Assembly: GCA_964632505.1 (NCBI GenBank)
Contig: CAZWCE010000008.1
Coordinates: 124,001 to 188,000, forward strand
Origin: CAZWCE01 sp964632505
GTDB lineage: Bacteria > Planctomycetota > Planctomycetia > Pirellulales > Thermoguttaceae
Direction: 5' to 3'
DNA: 64,000 bases
Part shown: positions 1 through 9,059 of the stretch, piece by piece
Numbering within the stretch: position 1 is the stretch's first letter
Layout: every line of letters starts with the position of its first letter
The notes under the pieces: generated by a model
What the model was told of the DNA's origin: nothing
The model's input: only the letters and a program-made list of their open reading frames with translations
Database searches by the model: none
Program-made: the position numbers and the translations under genes

Positions 1-268
1 TGATGAGCATCAGGTCCCGCTCGACATAGTTCTGACTACTGACATCGTCGACACGGACGACCGTGACGATCTTCTCCAGTTGTTTTCGCACCTGTTCGAG
101 GACTTTGTCGTCGCCGACCACGACGAAGGTCATCCGGGAAAGATGATGGTCCTCCGTCTCGCCGACCGCGAGACTGTCGATGTTGTACCCCCGGGAAGCG
201 AGCATCCCGGAAATATGGGACAACACACCGGGAACGTTTTGCACCAGGGCGGAAATCACGTGTCGCAT
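1..268 (-). CDS. ilvN: Acetolactate synthase small (regulatory) subunit, partial
   Basis: The gene is cut by the window start, so only the first 89 codons are visible. The N-terminus (MRHVISALVQNVPGVLSHIS) is a typical ACT domain of IlvN/IlvH, followed by the RGYNIDSL motif. In the family this subunit binds valine, activates the large subunit IlvB, and sets feedback control of branched-chain amino acid synthesis in the cytoplasm. The ATG at 266-268 is the only start that gives the normal family N-terminus. No ilvB lies directly upstream: the neighbour on that side is the GNAT-like gene 288 bases away. The large subunit is therefore either encoded elsewhere or lies beyond the left edge. Confidence 0.93.
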   Translation of the reverse strand, partial: MRHVISALVQNVPGVLSHISGMLASRGYNIDSLAVGETEDHHLSRMTFVVVGDDKVLEQVRKQLEKIVTVVRVDDVSSQNYVERDLMLI

Positions 269-544
269 GGGTGTTCTCAATCGCGTCAAGGAACTCGAGT
301 TCGCTCAGTCGTTTCGGTGGGGTCGGGGCGGATCTGTTCCGTCCGAGCAAAAGATCGGCCGAGAGCCTCGCGGGAGCAAGAATCATCGCGAGGGCTCACC
401 GGAAATGCCCCGGGAAAACCGATGACCACGGGATGCCGAATCAGAAATGATACCCCAGTTTGCCGAATCCGACAAGGGGAGAGGGGCCGGCTGAAAATCG
501 CTGCACGGCCGTCGGTTGGTGTGCCGTATTCTGTTTCGCGCGGC

Positions 545-566
545 AGCCCGTTTTTTTTAACGGGCT
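545..566. repeat. Perfect 8-bp inverted repeat at the 3' end of the GNAT-like gene
   Basis: AGCCCGTT and AACGGGCT flank a six-T loop, and the stop codon of the minus-strand gene lies inside the structure. There is no U tract after the stem on either strand. It can fold as a hairpin but is not a classical intrinsic terminator. Confidence 0.45.
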
Positions 567-1264
567 AATCGATCGCCGGGTTCCTCCGGTCGAAGAGAGG
601 CGTTCCGGTGGAGCCAGTACCGTGAAAGCGTCGCGAGGGAACGACTCGATCGGTCCAGGTCGAAGACGAAAGGCAGTGGAACGCCGTGCGTCTTCCACCA
701 GAGGCGGCCCGAGGGAGTCTCCATCAAATCGAGCACCGTTTTTCCATGGGCCAGCGGGGTGGGTAACTTTCGTCGCAAATGCCTCGGTAGTGGGCAGTTG
801 AAGCCGAATCGCGGCCAGGTGTAGTACCCGTTTTCATTGCCCCGTCGTCCCCCGAAGGTTTCGATCTTTCGGATCCCCAGACGCATGGCGGAGAAGACTT
901 GCTTGCCGAAGCACTGGAGCCCGACCCCCTGGCGATGCCGCCGCGATCGGAGCAGATGAAATCCCTCCTTGACGAGCACCGGTTCGCCGACACGTCTACA
1001 GATGCGGGCCACCCCGATCAGGCCGAGAGATTGGAGTTCTTCGATCTCCAGCCACAATGACCCTTCGATGACTCCGACCGAAACCCGACCGTGGGCCGGG
1101 GCTCCCGCCAAACCGGCGTATTCCCAGGGGAGTAACGGACGGTGGAACAATGTTCGGCAACATCGGGCCGTTGCCTCTTCTTCGCCCGGATAGAGAAACA
1201 CCTGAGCTCGGGGACAACTGAGAAACTCCCTCCTTCGATTCGGCTTCGTGTTTCCCTGTGGCAT
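557..1264 (-). CDS. GNAT-like N-acetyltransferase family protein
   Basis: A 235-residue cytoplasmic protein. The segment around residues 135-165 (lgiRKIETFGGRRGNENGYY followed by TWPRFGF) resembles the acetyl-CoA-binding and C-terminal strand region of GNAT-like proteins, and the tail ends in a LWWKTHGVPLPFVFDL segment. The substrate is unknown. An ATG at 1264 is preferred over one at 1327 because the extra 21 residues look like non-coding sequence, and an AAGGAA-type ribosome site lies upstream. The stop codon falls inside a perfect inverted repeat. The family call rests on motif resemblance only. Confidence 0.6.
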   Translation of the reverse strand: MPQGNTKPNRRREFLSCPRAQVFLYPGEEEATARCCRTLFHRPLLPWEYAGLAGAPAHGRVSVGVIEGSLWLEIEELQSLGLIGVARICRRVGEPVLVKEGFHLLRSRRHRQGVGLQCFGKQVFSAMRLGIRKIETFGGRRGNENGYYTWPRFGFNCPLPRHLRRKLPTPLAHGKTVLDLMETPSGRLWWKTHGVPLPFVFDLDRSSRSLATLSRYWLHRNASLRPEEPGDRLAR

Positions 1265-1901
1265 CTTCCGTGTTTCCTTCTCGCACCAGAAAAAGCTCAC
1301 CGGAGTGGTGCCGCGAAATCGGTCCACGCGGGATTGCTTCGTTTTCCGCCGGATGGTTCATCAACGGGTTTCAACGGATCGGTTCTCGAAATGCATTGAA
1401 AGTGTGTCTTCCGGCTACCCGGTCTCTCGGGAGGGGGCGAACCGCTCTCAGTGACAGACATGTGACATCTATCGGCCTTATTTCGCCCCTTTGAGTGACA
1501 ACATCTTGTCACATGCATTTTCTTCTCCAGCGAAATAGCCGAAAAATTGTCGTCCACCTCCTCGGGTTTTGTCCCCGGCGCCAAGTGGCGCGACAACGAG
1601 ACCAGGTTGCACTTTGACACCAGCGAAGACGGGAAAGGTGACAAAAGGCATCACCTGATCGCTTCAGCAGGGGGTCCTCTCCGCGAAAGCAGACGATCGT
1701 TGTTCGCGGAAATGCTTCGTCTGGTGATTTGCCGACGGATGAGGTGGCTTCTCCGCCGTTGCGAACGCATTCGAGGCGTTTGGCATTGAATTTGCACAAC
1801 TGATTCTCAGAAGACGAGAGAAACCTGAGGATCCTCGTTCTTTTCTCCTCGATTACCGTTTCCTTCCCTTCCCGGCTTCTTTCCCGGAGTGATTCCTTCT
1901 C
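1265..1901. other. Intergenic region, no supported gene
   Basis: A 637-base stretch between the GNAT-like gene and the next plus-strand gene, which point away from each other. Open frames here have atypical composition and no recognisable motif. Promoters for both neighbours should lie here, but no convincing -35/-10 pair was found. Confidence 0.5.
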
Positions 1902-2690
1902 ATGTACGCTCAAGATTTGTTGGATTTTGCCGTCCTTTCCGCCCTCGATGCCGAGGCGATTCTTCAAAACCGGGTATGCATCGAGGAAAAACGATTGGAG
2001 CAATATTGGTTGGCCAGTCGGCGGCGATTCGATCGTTGGACGGTCGCGATGCGGGGGTGGGGGGAAGGCCGAGTTCACCTCGGCGAGAAAAGGCTTGTCG
2101 ATGCCGTGGGAGGGCAGGCCGAAGAGATGATCGCCTCGGAGATCCTCACTCGGGTGTGGGCCGCGTTGACCGTCTTGAAGGTTCCCGACGAGCAAGAGCC
2201 GACCGTCCGCTCGGTCATGCAGCCGCTATTGCTTCGCTACGTCGATGCCCGGAATCACATGATGGAACTGCTCTTGGAGGCTTCCATCGGGTCGGAACGT
2301 CTTTGCCGTCGTTTTCTACAGCTCCAGAAAGCGGCCGTTCACTGGGGCGATTTCCTACTGGCGATGATCGGCCATGAGGAGAAGACCTCCGATTTCGCCT
2401 ATCACAAGAAACAGCGGCCGGAACTTTCGACGGTGCGATATTGGGCGCAGGAGTCGCCGAAGGTTCGTACGGCGTTTCTTCGAGTCCTTCATCGCGAGTT
2501 CAGCTTTTCGGTCGATCGGGCCACCGAAAACGGTCCCTGGAATGCCCGAGTCGTGACGATCATTCTGGACGGCTTCTCGCCTCAATCGTACGAAATGTCC
2601 TCTTTGCAACATCGTCTTTTCTTTTCGAAGGTGCTTGCCTACACCGATAGTGCTTCCTGTCTTCTGACGGAGCTGCTCGAACGCCGGTGA
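1902..2690 (+). CDS. Hypothetical protein, all-alpha, cytoplasmic
   Basis: A 262-residue protein with no signal peptide or membrane segment. It is rich in Leu, Arg and Glu and looks mostly helical. No catalytic motif was recognised. Codon usage and composition match neighbouring real genes, and a CGGAGTGA ribosome-binding sequence lies about 12 bases before the ATG. The C-terminal half repeats aromatic/basic stretches (HKKQRPELSTVRYW, FLRVLHREFSF) that suggest a folded globular protein. It is transcribed alone and points towards the small BON-like gene. Its function is unknown. Confidence 0.6.
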   Translation: MYAQDLLDFAVLSALDAEAILQNRVCIEEKRLEQYWLASRRRFDRWTVAMRGWGEGRVHLGEKRLVDAVGGQAEEMIASEILTRVWAALTVLKVPDEQEPTVRSVMQPLLLRYVDARNHMMELLLEASIGSERLCRRFLQLQKAAVHWGDFLLAMIGHEEKTSDFAYHKKQRPELSTVRYWAQESPKVRTAFLRVLHREFSFSVDRATENGPWNARVVTIILDGFSPQSYEMSSLQHRLFFSKVLAYTDSASCLLTELLERR

Positions 2691-2962
2691 TCGGATGCCG
2701 AAGAGAAGAACGTGCGGGACGAAAGCTTCGTTTGGACGGTGCACGCCAAGGCTCGCTACGGTGGGGTGAATTCCCATGTCTCGCCGGATTGACGGGACGC
2801 GAGGTCGCCGGAAGAGGCCGTTTTCAGCGCACCCGCATGGGGGCATTTCTTGGGCGGGAAAATGAGGGCGCCGCTGCGTCACTCAGCGGGCCGCGTTGCT
2901 GGAAAAGATTGGTCTGGAGTCGTCGGTTTTGGGGAGTGAATTGGGGGGGTTCTGTTTCGATT

Positions 2963-3247
2963 TCAAGCGACTTGAATTTCATTGTTGACTTGGCCATCGG
3001 AAAAGATCTCCATGGCCGCTTGTTGTGCCTTTTGTTTGGCGTAAAAGGTGTGGCAATAGCCGTCGAGCTGTACTTGGTGGTCTTCCACTTCGACGGTCAA
3101 TCGATCAATGCCGTCATTGGTCGCTTTTCGAATGGAGCGATGGATGATCGCTGCCAGCGTACGCGCTTCGTGTTCACGTTCCGGCAGCAACACGCGATCT
3201 CCGGCACCACCCAATTCCAAGGCGTTCGCGATTAGAGTTTTCGTCAT
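2963..3247 (-). CDS. Small BON-domain-like protein
   Basis: A 94-residue protein whose C-terminal half (LTVEVEDHQVQLDGYCHTFY, then KQKAQQAAMEIFSDGQVNNEIQV) matches the BON pattern: a beta strand, a V-x-L-x-G turn, a helix, and a final V-x-N-x-I-x-V strand. BON domains bind phospholipid membranes or act as small ligand-binding modules. Here there is only one domain and no signal peptide, so it should be cytoplasmic. AAGGAC before the ATG is a good ribosome site. It converges with the hypothetical gene at 1902-2690 and has no operon partner. Confidence 0.68.
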   Translation of the reverse strand: MTKTLIANALELGGAGDRVLLPEREHEARTLAAIIHRSIRKATNDGIDRLTVEVEDHQVQLDGYCHTFYAKQKAQQAAMEIFSDGQVNNEIQVA

Positions 3248-4028
3248 ACCGTCCTTTCTTCTGACTGAAGGAAAAAATCCGTTTTCACCTGAATGAATGA
3301 GATGAGACGAGCTATCGAATAATCTCTTCCCGGTCTCCGCCCTGTCCCGGACGACCGAAGAAGTGTCTTTTCTGCAATGGCCTCCCTAAGAATATTTCGC
3401 CAACGAGAGAATTCGCGATCGGAAGCGGTTCCGGAAAAGATGCTTGTCGCCCGGCATCTCTCCGGCGCGGCAGCGCAAAAAAAGCAATGGGTCCATCGCT
3501 TTTCCTCTTCTCCGCATGCCCTTTTCAGACGGTGGCCCTAGCAGGCCGGGGAAATCGGCATCCCTGCTTGATCCACCACGGTGCCATCCTTGCAACGTGC
3601 GATCGGTAGTGGCGATGACTCTCGGAAGTCGATCTCCAATCATTATGCATCATGCTGACGAATGCGAGTTCGATCGAAGTTGCCGGTTCCTCGGATTCGT
3701 CCATCCTTAGACGTCGTCAACAGCAAAAAAGACCTCGTCGTCCCGCTTGCGTCTTCCTCCCTTGATTCTCGTACGGGAAAAAGTTCCGAAATGATTTCCT
3801 CGCCTTCATCAAGCGATTCGGCCATCCCGATGAGCGAGAGAAGCATTTCTGTTTTCCTATAGCGGCCTGTTTCCGAACGACCTGCGTCAAGCGGGAAAAA
3901 AGCACTCCATGGCGAAACGACCTCGTAAAACGATTGTATCACCAACGGCCTATTCGTCAAGCATTCGCCGGAGGGGTCAGTCATTTTTCGCGAAAATGGA
4001 AGGAGTGCAGAAATAAGAGGTCTACACC
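3248..4028. other. Intergenic region, no supported gene
   Basis: A 781-base stretch. The best minus-strand frame (ending at 3643) lacks known motifs and has a weak start. A run of acidic residues in it (MAESLDEGEEIISEL) could belong to a small protein, but the rest of the frame looks random. Nothing else was recognised. Confidence 0.45.
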
Positions 4029-4799
4029 CTATTCGGAAAATGGGGCGCCGTGAGTCCGATGCCACTTTTCTTCCGCGGCACTCTTGCGGGAGTAGACGGG
4101 AACGAGGCTCCAAACGTCATTTCCCGAAGATCGATTGCGCCATCGCTCGAGAGCCAATGCCCCGACCACCCTCGCCCGGGGAGTCCAATTTGCCGGATCC
4201 GAAACTCGAGCGCCTTCCGGGAGTTGAGCGTCGCCTTTTTTGAGGACCGGTCCGGCCAACCAGGCCCCGCGAGCGACGCTCTTGTCGATCCAGTCTGAAA
4301 AGTCCCTGAGCGATCCGGAGATGGAGGTCGTTTCGTCTTCCCTGTCTTGCGGCTCCAAGGTTGTCGTTGAGAAGGCCCGGCACATCACCTGGCGACGCTG
4401 GGCATCGACCGCGACGGAGACGATCGCCTCCTCCGGCAGAGAAGAGCGCGACGTTTCGTCGGGGAGTTTATCAAGCGTAGGACGATGAAAATTCGCGGCG
4501 ATCGCCTCGAGGGTGGAGATCGGGTAAACTCGGGCGCCGGTGACGTAGGCGAGCGTTTTCGCCGCCGTGATGCCGATCCGCAAGCCGGTGAAAGAACCGG
4601 GACCGATCGTCACTGCGATCGCATCGATGGATTCCGGAGTGAGATCCCGGGCTTTCAACGAAGATTCGATGGTCGGAACGAGGCTCTCGGCCGTACGTTG
4701 CTCACCGGGAAGCGACCGGCTTTCGAGGAGACGCCCCTCGGAGAAAAGGGCGATCGAACCGATGCGTTCGGTGGTTTCCAGGGCGAGCAGCACTTTCAT
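4029..4799 (-). CDS. tsaB: tRNA threonylcarbamoyladenosine biosynthesis protein TsaB
   Basis: A 256-residue protein of the ASKHA fold. It carries the N-terminal LALETT strand (residues 5-10) and the diagnostic GPGSFTGLRIG motif near residues 67-77. TsaB is the non-catalytic partner that binds TsaD and TsaE. The complex adds threonylcarbamoyl to A37 of tRNAs that read ANN codons. The length is slightly above the usual 220-235 because of an insert around residues 110-125. The gene is alone on this strand, with a good promoter 62 bases or more upstream (4868-4896). Confidence 0.93.
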   Translation of the reverse strand: MKVLLALETTERIGSIALFSEGRLLESRSLPGEQRTAESLVPTIESSLKARDLTPESIDAIAVTIGPGSFTGLRIGITAAKTLAYVTGARVYPISTLEAIAANFHRPTLDKLPDETSRSSLPEEAIVSVAVDAQRRQVMCRAFSTTTLEPQDREDETTSISGSLRDFSDWIDKSVARGAWLAGPVLKKGDAQLPEGARVSDPANWTPRARVVGALALERWRNRSSGNDVWSLVPVYSRKSAAEEKWHRTHGAPFSE

Positions 4800-5391
4800 G
4801 CGATCGGTTTCCGCGGGTATTCGGGTGTTATCGGGAAATGGAAGGAAAAGAACCGGAGTGGCACTTCATTATATTTTGTCCGGCATGAATCGTGAACCGA
4901 GGGGGACGATCCCTCATTTTCGGAGACGGTCGATTCTCTCTCCTGTTCTCGGCTTGTATAATCGGAATAAACATGACGACGTCTCCTCTGTCAAGGAAAG
5001 CAGCCGGGAAAATAAAAAAAGGAAGAGAAAAAAACGAAGAAGAGACGGGATTTGTCGAAAAAACCAAGGGGGGCTCGACAGCCCTGAAAATGCAGACCAT
5101 AATGAGGATGAAAATTTTTCGTGAGTTCGCGGAAAGCCCATCGATGGAGGGGGTTCATCGCCCCGGAAGGGTGTCTCTCGGAAGATTACGTCCCGATGGA
5201 GAGCCGTCCATGGTGGGCCCCGCAACGCCATAACGTCTTCCGCACAGTCCATTTTCAAGGGGTTCCTGAGGATGGTCCGGCTTCTCCGTAGCCCATGATG
5301 GTCACGGGTGGGCCACCAGATTCGGAGCTTACTTGTATTTCGCGGCCTGGCCCCGACGCATCGTGGGAGCTTGCCCGACGAGGTGAAACTT
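4800..5391. other. Long intergenic region / leader upstream of the phosphoesterase
   Basis: A 592-base stretch holding the tsaB promoter and, on the plus strand, a TATAAT at 4957-4962 with a poor -35. If this is used, the phosphoesterase transcript would have a leader of over 400 bases. The part from about 5130 to 5340 contains short palindromes (CCATCGATGG, GGTGGGCCACC) but matches no riboswitch or small RNA that could be recognised. A lysine-rich frame (4972-5233) was not accepted as a gene. Confidence 0.4.
4868..4896 (-). promoter_or_regulatory. Predicted sigma-70 promoter of tsaB
   Basis: On the minus strand, TTCACG is followed after 17 bases by a perfect TATAAT. This predicts a transcript start near 4861 and a leader of about 60 bases to the tsaB ATG. 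Confidence 0.5.
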
Positions 5392-6141
5392 TTGAAACGA
5401 GCGATTATCAGCGATATTCATAGCAATTTGGAGGCGTTCCAGGCGGTGTTGGAAGACATCGACCAGCAAGGTGTCGAGGAGATCTACTGCCTGGGCGATG
5501 TGGTGGGTTACGGTCCCAATCCCCGCGAATGCATTGATGAGATGATCGAGCGGGCGAACATTTGCCTGTTGGGCAATCATGATCAAGGGGCGCTGTTCGA
5601 CCCCGAAGGATTCAATCTCACGGCCGAGAACGCCATCTTTTGGACCCGAGAGCAGCTCGAGGAATTCGGCGGCTCGAACGGTCAACGACGCTGGGATTTC
5701 CTCGGCGAGCGGCCCCGTTTGCATCGCGAGGACGATTTCCTCTACGTGCATGGCTCGGCTCGAAATCCCTTGAACGAATACGTGTTTCCCGAGGATATCG
5801 TCGACGAGCGCAAAATGGATCGCCTGTTTTCGGTTATCCCGAAGTATGCCTTCCAGGGGCACACCCACGTGCCGGGGGTCTTCACCGAATCGGAACACGA
5901 TTTCTTCTCCCCCGATGAGATCGATGATCAGTATACCCTCGCCGAAGGCAAAGTGATGATCAACGTCGGTTCGGTGGGTCAGCCCCGCGACCAGGATCCT
6001 CGAGCCAGCTACGTCTTGCTGGAAGACAATTTGGTCACCTTTCGTCGGGTCGAATACCCGGTGAACCAGACCGTCGAGAAGATCTACCAGGTGGAAGACC
6101 TGGATAACTTTTTGGGAGACCGGCTTTTCACCGGACGGTAA
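5392..6141 (+). CDS. YfcE/MJ0936-type metallophosphoesterase
   Basis: A 249-residue calcineurin-like phosphoesterase. The metal-binding motifs appear in order: DIHSN (residues 7-11), GDVVGYGPNP (about 36-45), GNHD (about 61-64) and GHTHVP (about 155-160). Family members hydrolyse phosphodiesters with two metal ions, and the natural substrate here is unknown. The start is taken as the TTG at 5392 because a strong GAGGTGA ribosome site sits five bases before it. That site overlaps an alternative in-frame GTG at 5383. A weak hairpin with a T run follows the gene. Confidence 0.85.
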   Translation: MKRAIISDIHSNLEAFQAVLEDIDQQGVEEIYCLGDVVGYGPNPRECIDEMIERANICLLGNHDQGALFDPEGFNLTAENAIFWTREQLEEFGGSNGQRRWDFLGERPRLHREDDFLYVHGSARNPLNEYVFPEDIVDERKMDRLFSVIPKYAFQGHTHVPGVFTESEHDFFSPDEIDDQYTLAEGKVMINVGSVGQPRDQDPRASYVLLEDNLVTFRRVEYPVNQTVEKIYQVEDLDNFLGDRLFTGR

Positions 6142-6156
6142 GCGCCTTCGAGCCTT

Positions 6157-6176
6157 GGTCCCCTTGGACTTTTTTT
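6157..6176 (+). terminator. Possible weak intrinsic terminator after the phosphoesterase
   Basis: A five-pair stem (GGTCC/GGACT, one G-T pair) with a CCTT loop is followed directly by a run of seven T. The stem is short, so termination may be partial and some transcripts could continue into yidC. Confidence 0.35.
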
Positions 6177-6343
6177 GTGGACGCGAAGCATAGGACCTCC
6201 CCCCTACCGGCCGTCTCGGCCTCCTTTTTTGCCGATTCGAAATGCTCTTTCCCGCCGGAGGCGATCGCCCGACCGGGGTGCTCCATGGAAGAGGGAGTTC
6301 GTCATTCGCCAGCTTTCCTTGTAGAAACCCCCCGAGCTGCTCC

Positions 6344-8974
6344 ATGCAACCACTGCCGAACGATCCGAATCAATCCTCCGATTTCATGCGTCGTTACATG
6401 GTGTTCCTGTTTCTGACGATGGGAATGATCATGTATTTCATGTATTCCCAGCCTGCCCGTGAGGAACAGATCCAACAGCAGGCCCGAGAACAGGCCGAAA
6501 AGGAAGCGGATCGGGCCGTCGAGAACAAGGAAGTCGATGCCGTGGAGAAGGGCGGTGGAGATGACGCCGACGCCCCCCGGAGTGATGCCGGAGAGGAAGA
6601 TTCCCGAGCAGATCGGGCGGAAGCGGGGCAAGAAGAAAGGGACGAAAAGGACGAAGAGGACGGCGAAACGACATCGGCCCCCGACTTCGATCCTTCTTGG
6701 GTCACGCTCGGTTCGGCCGACGGCGAAGGGCCGTACCGCATGCTCGTGACGTTGACCAATCACGGGGCCTCGGTCGCGCGGATCGAACTGAGCGAGGATC
6801 GCTATCTCGACAGCCAGGATCGCTCCGGCTACCTGGGCAACCTCGTGGTCGACGTGCCGGAAGGCCCCGGCGTGCCGCCGGGGTGTCCCGTCCAGGTCGT
6901 GGGGGCCGGGACGCCGGCCGCCCAGGCGGGATTGAAGCCCGGCGACCGTATTCTCGGCTACGACGGCGAACCGGTCGAGAGTTTCGAAGATCTCCGCCAT
7001 CTGCTGCTGCAATCGAAGCCGAAAGAGACGGTCGAGCTGAATGTCGCCCGGGGAGAGAAAACGCTCACCCTCGAGGCCACGCTGGTCCGCCGCCCCGTCG
7101 AGATCGTCCGCCCCGAGACGAGTCTCTACAATTTCGCCGATTACGAAGCGCTCGACGGCATCCATGAAATCGACTACGCCGAGAATCACCCCCTCTCCTT
7201 TCTCATGACCCTCCAGCAGATCGACGATCTGACGCTCGAGTTACCGGAGAGTGTTCGAGAGAATCACAAAAAGGTGGAGGGGAATCTTCCGCCCGACGAG
7301 ACGATTCGCGATGAACTTCCCGGCGTCGATTTGCGAAGCGGCAATTGGGAATTGGTTCGAAGCGGTCCGGAGGAGGCGGTCTTCCGCCGACCGGTGCCGC
7401 GCTGGGGCCTGGAAGCGGTGAAGACCTATCGGCTGGAGAAGAGCGAGGAAGAGGACGCTTCGAGCGCCGGATACCACTTGACGTTGGAGGTGGAACTTCG
7501 CAACACGGGCGATCGGCAGCGGGAAATCGCTTACCAGCTCGACGGTCCCACCGGATTACCGGTCGAGGGCGCGTGGTACGCCCGGGGACGCAAAGTCGGT
7601 CCCGGTTGGGGCAGTTACGGTTTGAGGGACGTGGTCGTCCGATTTCAGGGCAACAACGTCAATGTCGTCCGTTGCTCCGATATCTCCCGCGATGAACCGG
7701 AGCCCTGGAAGATCGACCGGATCGAGCCGCTCGATTTCATCGGCGTCGATACGACCTACTTCTCTTGCGTGCTGATTCCCCAGAAGGAAGAGCCGACCGA
7801 TCACTGGTTTCAGGAGGCGGTGCCCCTGCGGGTCGGTGCCTCGGTCGAAGACTGGCTGATCGTCACCGATACCTCGTGCCGGATGATCACTACTTCCCAT
7901 TCCCTGGCCGCCGGGGAATCCCTTTCCCACCGGTATCGCATTTTCGCCGGGCCGAAAAAACCCCAGATCCTTCGGCAGTACGGTCTCGACGGTATCCTCT
8001 TCTACGGCTGGTTCTGGTTCGTGGCCAAGCCGATGCTCCTTTTGCTGCACTTCTTCAACGATTACTTCGTGTTCAACTATGGGCTGGCGATCATCCTCCT
8101 GACGGTGCTGGTCCGCCTGAGCATGTACCCGATCAGCCGGAAGATGGTGATCAACGCGCAGAAGATGAGCGAGTTGCAGCCGGAGTTGCAGAAGATCGCC
8201 GAGAAATACAAGGACAACCTCGAGGCCCGGTCGAAGGCCCAGCAAGAGCTGTTCAAGAAGCACGACTATCATCCCCTTCAGGGTTGCGCCCCCATGTTCC
8301 TGCAGATTCCGATCTTCATCGGCCTTTACCGGTCGTTGGCGGTCGACGTGGAACTTCGCGGCTCTCCGCTGATTTCCGAGAGCATCCGCTGGTGCTCGAA
8401 CCTCGCCGCGCCCGATATGCTCTTCGACTGGAGCAATTTCTGGAGTTCGATCGGCTGGCCGTCGTTCAACACCGGTCAAGGCTTTATCGAGCTGGGGCCG
8501 TTCATGAATCTCCTCCCGCTGGTGACCGTCGCGTTGTTCATGATCCAGCAGATTCTCTTCATGCCGCCCCCGACGAACGATCAGGCCCGGATGCAGCGGA
8601 ATATCATGCAGGTGATGATGCTCGTGATGGGGCTCTTGTTCTTCAAGGTCGCCAGCGGGCTTTGCGTGTATTTCATCGCTTCGAGTTTATGGGGAATCAC
8701 TGAACGGAAGTTGATCCACCCGGTCGATCCGGTACATAAGAAAAAGGCGGCGACCGAGGGGGGCGGCCCGCCCCAGAAAGATTCTTCGCTTGAATCGGCT
8801 CCCCCGAAAAAGGCCCAAAAAGGCAAGGGGAGCGACACGGCCGAGGGATCCGGCGAAAAGAGCCTTTGGCAGCGGATCCTCGAGGAAGCCGATGCCTCCT
8901 CGAAGAAGAAGATCAGTCGAGCGAAGAAGTCGGAAGCCAAGTCGCCGCGGAAAAAGAGGAAGAAAAAACGTTGA
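6344..8974 (+). CDS. yidC: Membrane protein insertase YidC with an internal PDZ domain
   Basis: An 876-residue YidC/Oxa1 protein, much longer than the usual 540-600. A first membrane helix (about residues 17-30) is followed by a highly acidic linker (40-110) and the periplasmic domain. Inside that domain, residues about 165-255 form a PDZ domain, recognisable by AGTPAAQAGLKPGDRILGYD. The conserved insertase core with its membrane helices spans about 540-790 (YGLDGILFYGWFWF, then the FNYGLAIILLT and ISRKMVINAQKM segments). The protein ends in a strongly basic tail of about 80 residues, as expected for ribosome contact. It inserts and folds inner-membrane proteins alone or with SecYEG. The ATG at 6344 is preferred over an upstream ATG at 6242 because the extra residues do not look coding. 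Confidence 0.93.
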   Translation: MQPLPNDPNQSSDFMRRYMVFLFLTMGMIMYFMYSQPAREEQIQQQAREQAEKEADRAVENKEVDAVEKGGGDDADAPRSDAGEEDSRADRAEAGQEERDEKDEEDGETTSAPDFDPSWVTLGSADGEGPYRMLVTLTNHGASVARIELSEDRYLDSQDRSGYLGNLVVDVPEGPGVPPGCPVQVVGAGTPAAQAGLKPGDRILGYDGEPVESFEDLRHLLLQSKPKETVELNVARGEKTLTLEATLVRRPVEIVRPETSLYNFADYEALDGIHEIDYAENHPLSFLMTLQQIDDLTLELPESVRENHKKVEGNLPPDETIRDELPGVDLRSGNWELVRSGPEEAVFRRPVPRWGLEAVKTYRLEKSEEEDASSAGYHLTLEVELRNTGDRQREIAYQLDGPTGLPVEGAWYARGRKVGPGWGSYGLRDVVVRFQGNNVNVVRCSDISRDEPEPWKIDRIEPLDFIGVDTTYFSCVLIPQKEEPTDHWFQEAVPLRVGASVEDWLIVTDTSCRMITTSHSLAAGESLSHRYRIFAGPKKPQILRQYGLDGILFYGWFWFVAKPMLLLLHFFNDYFVFNYGLAIILLTVLVRLSMYPISRKMVINAQKMSELQPELQKIAEKYKDNLEARSKAQQELFKKHDYHPLQGCAPMFLQIPIFIGLYRSLAVDVELRGSPLISESIRWCSNLAAPDMLFDWSNFWSSIGWPSFNTGQGFIELGPFMNLLPLVTVALFMIQQILFMPPPTNDQARMQRNIMQVMMLVMGLLFFKVASGLCVYFIASSLWGITERKLIHPVDPVHKKKAATEGGGPPQKDSSLESAPPKKAQKGKGSDTAEGSGEKSLWQRILEEADASSKKKISRAKKSEAKSPRKKRKKKR

Positions 8975-9059
8975 GTTTTTCTACCGCAGGCACCTTCGGG
9001 ATGGGCATCGGCGAGGGATAAGCACGGTGAAGTTTATTTGAGGATTAAGGAGTTTTCGC

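Noticed and set aside
545..566. A classical terminator for ilvN or the GNAT-like gene
   Set aside because: The T run lies in the loop and no U tract follows the stem.
3643..4113. A minus-strand frame in the 3.2-4 kb gap with an acidic stretch
   Set aside because: It overlaps the tsaB end, lacks a good start and carries no recognisable motif.
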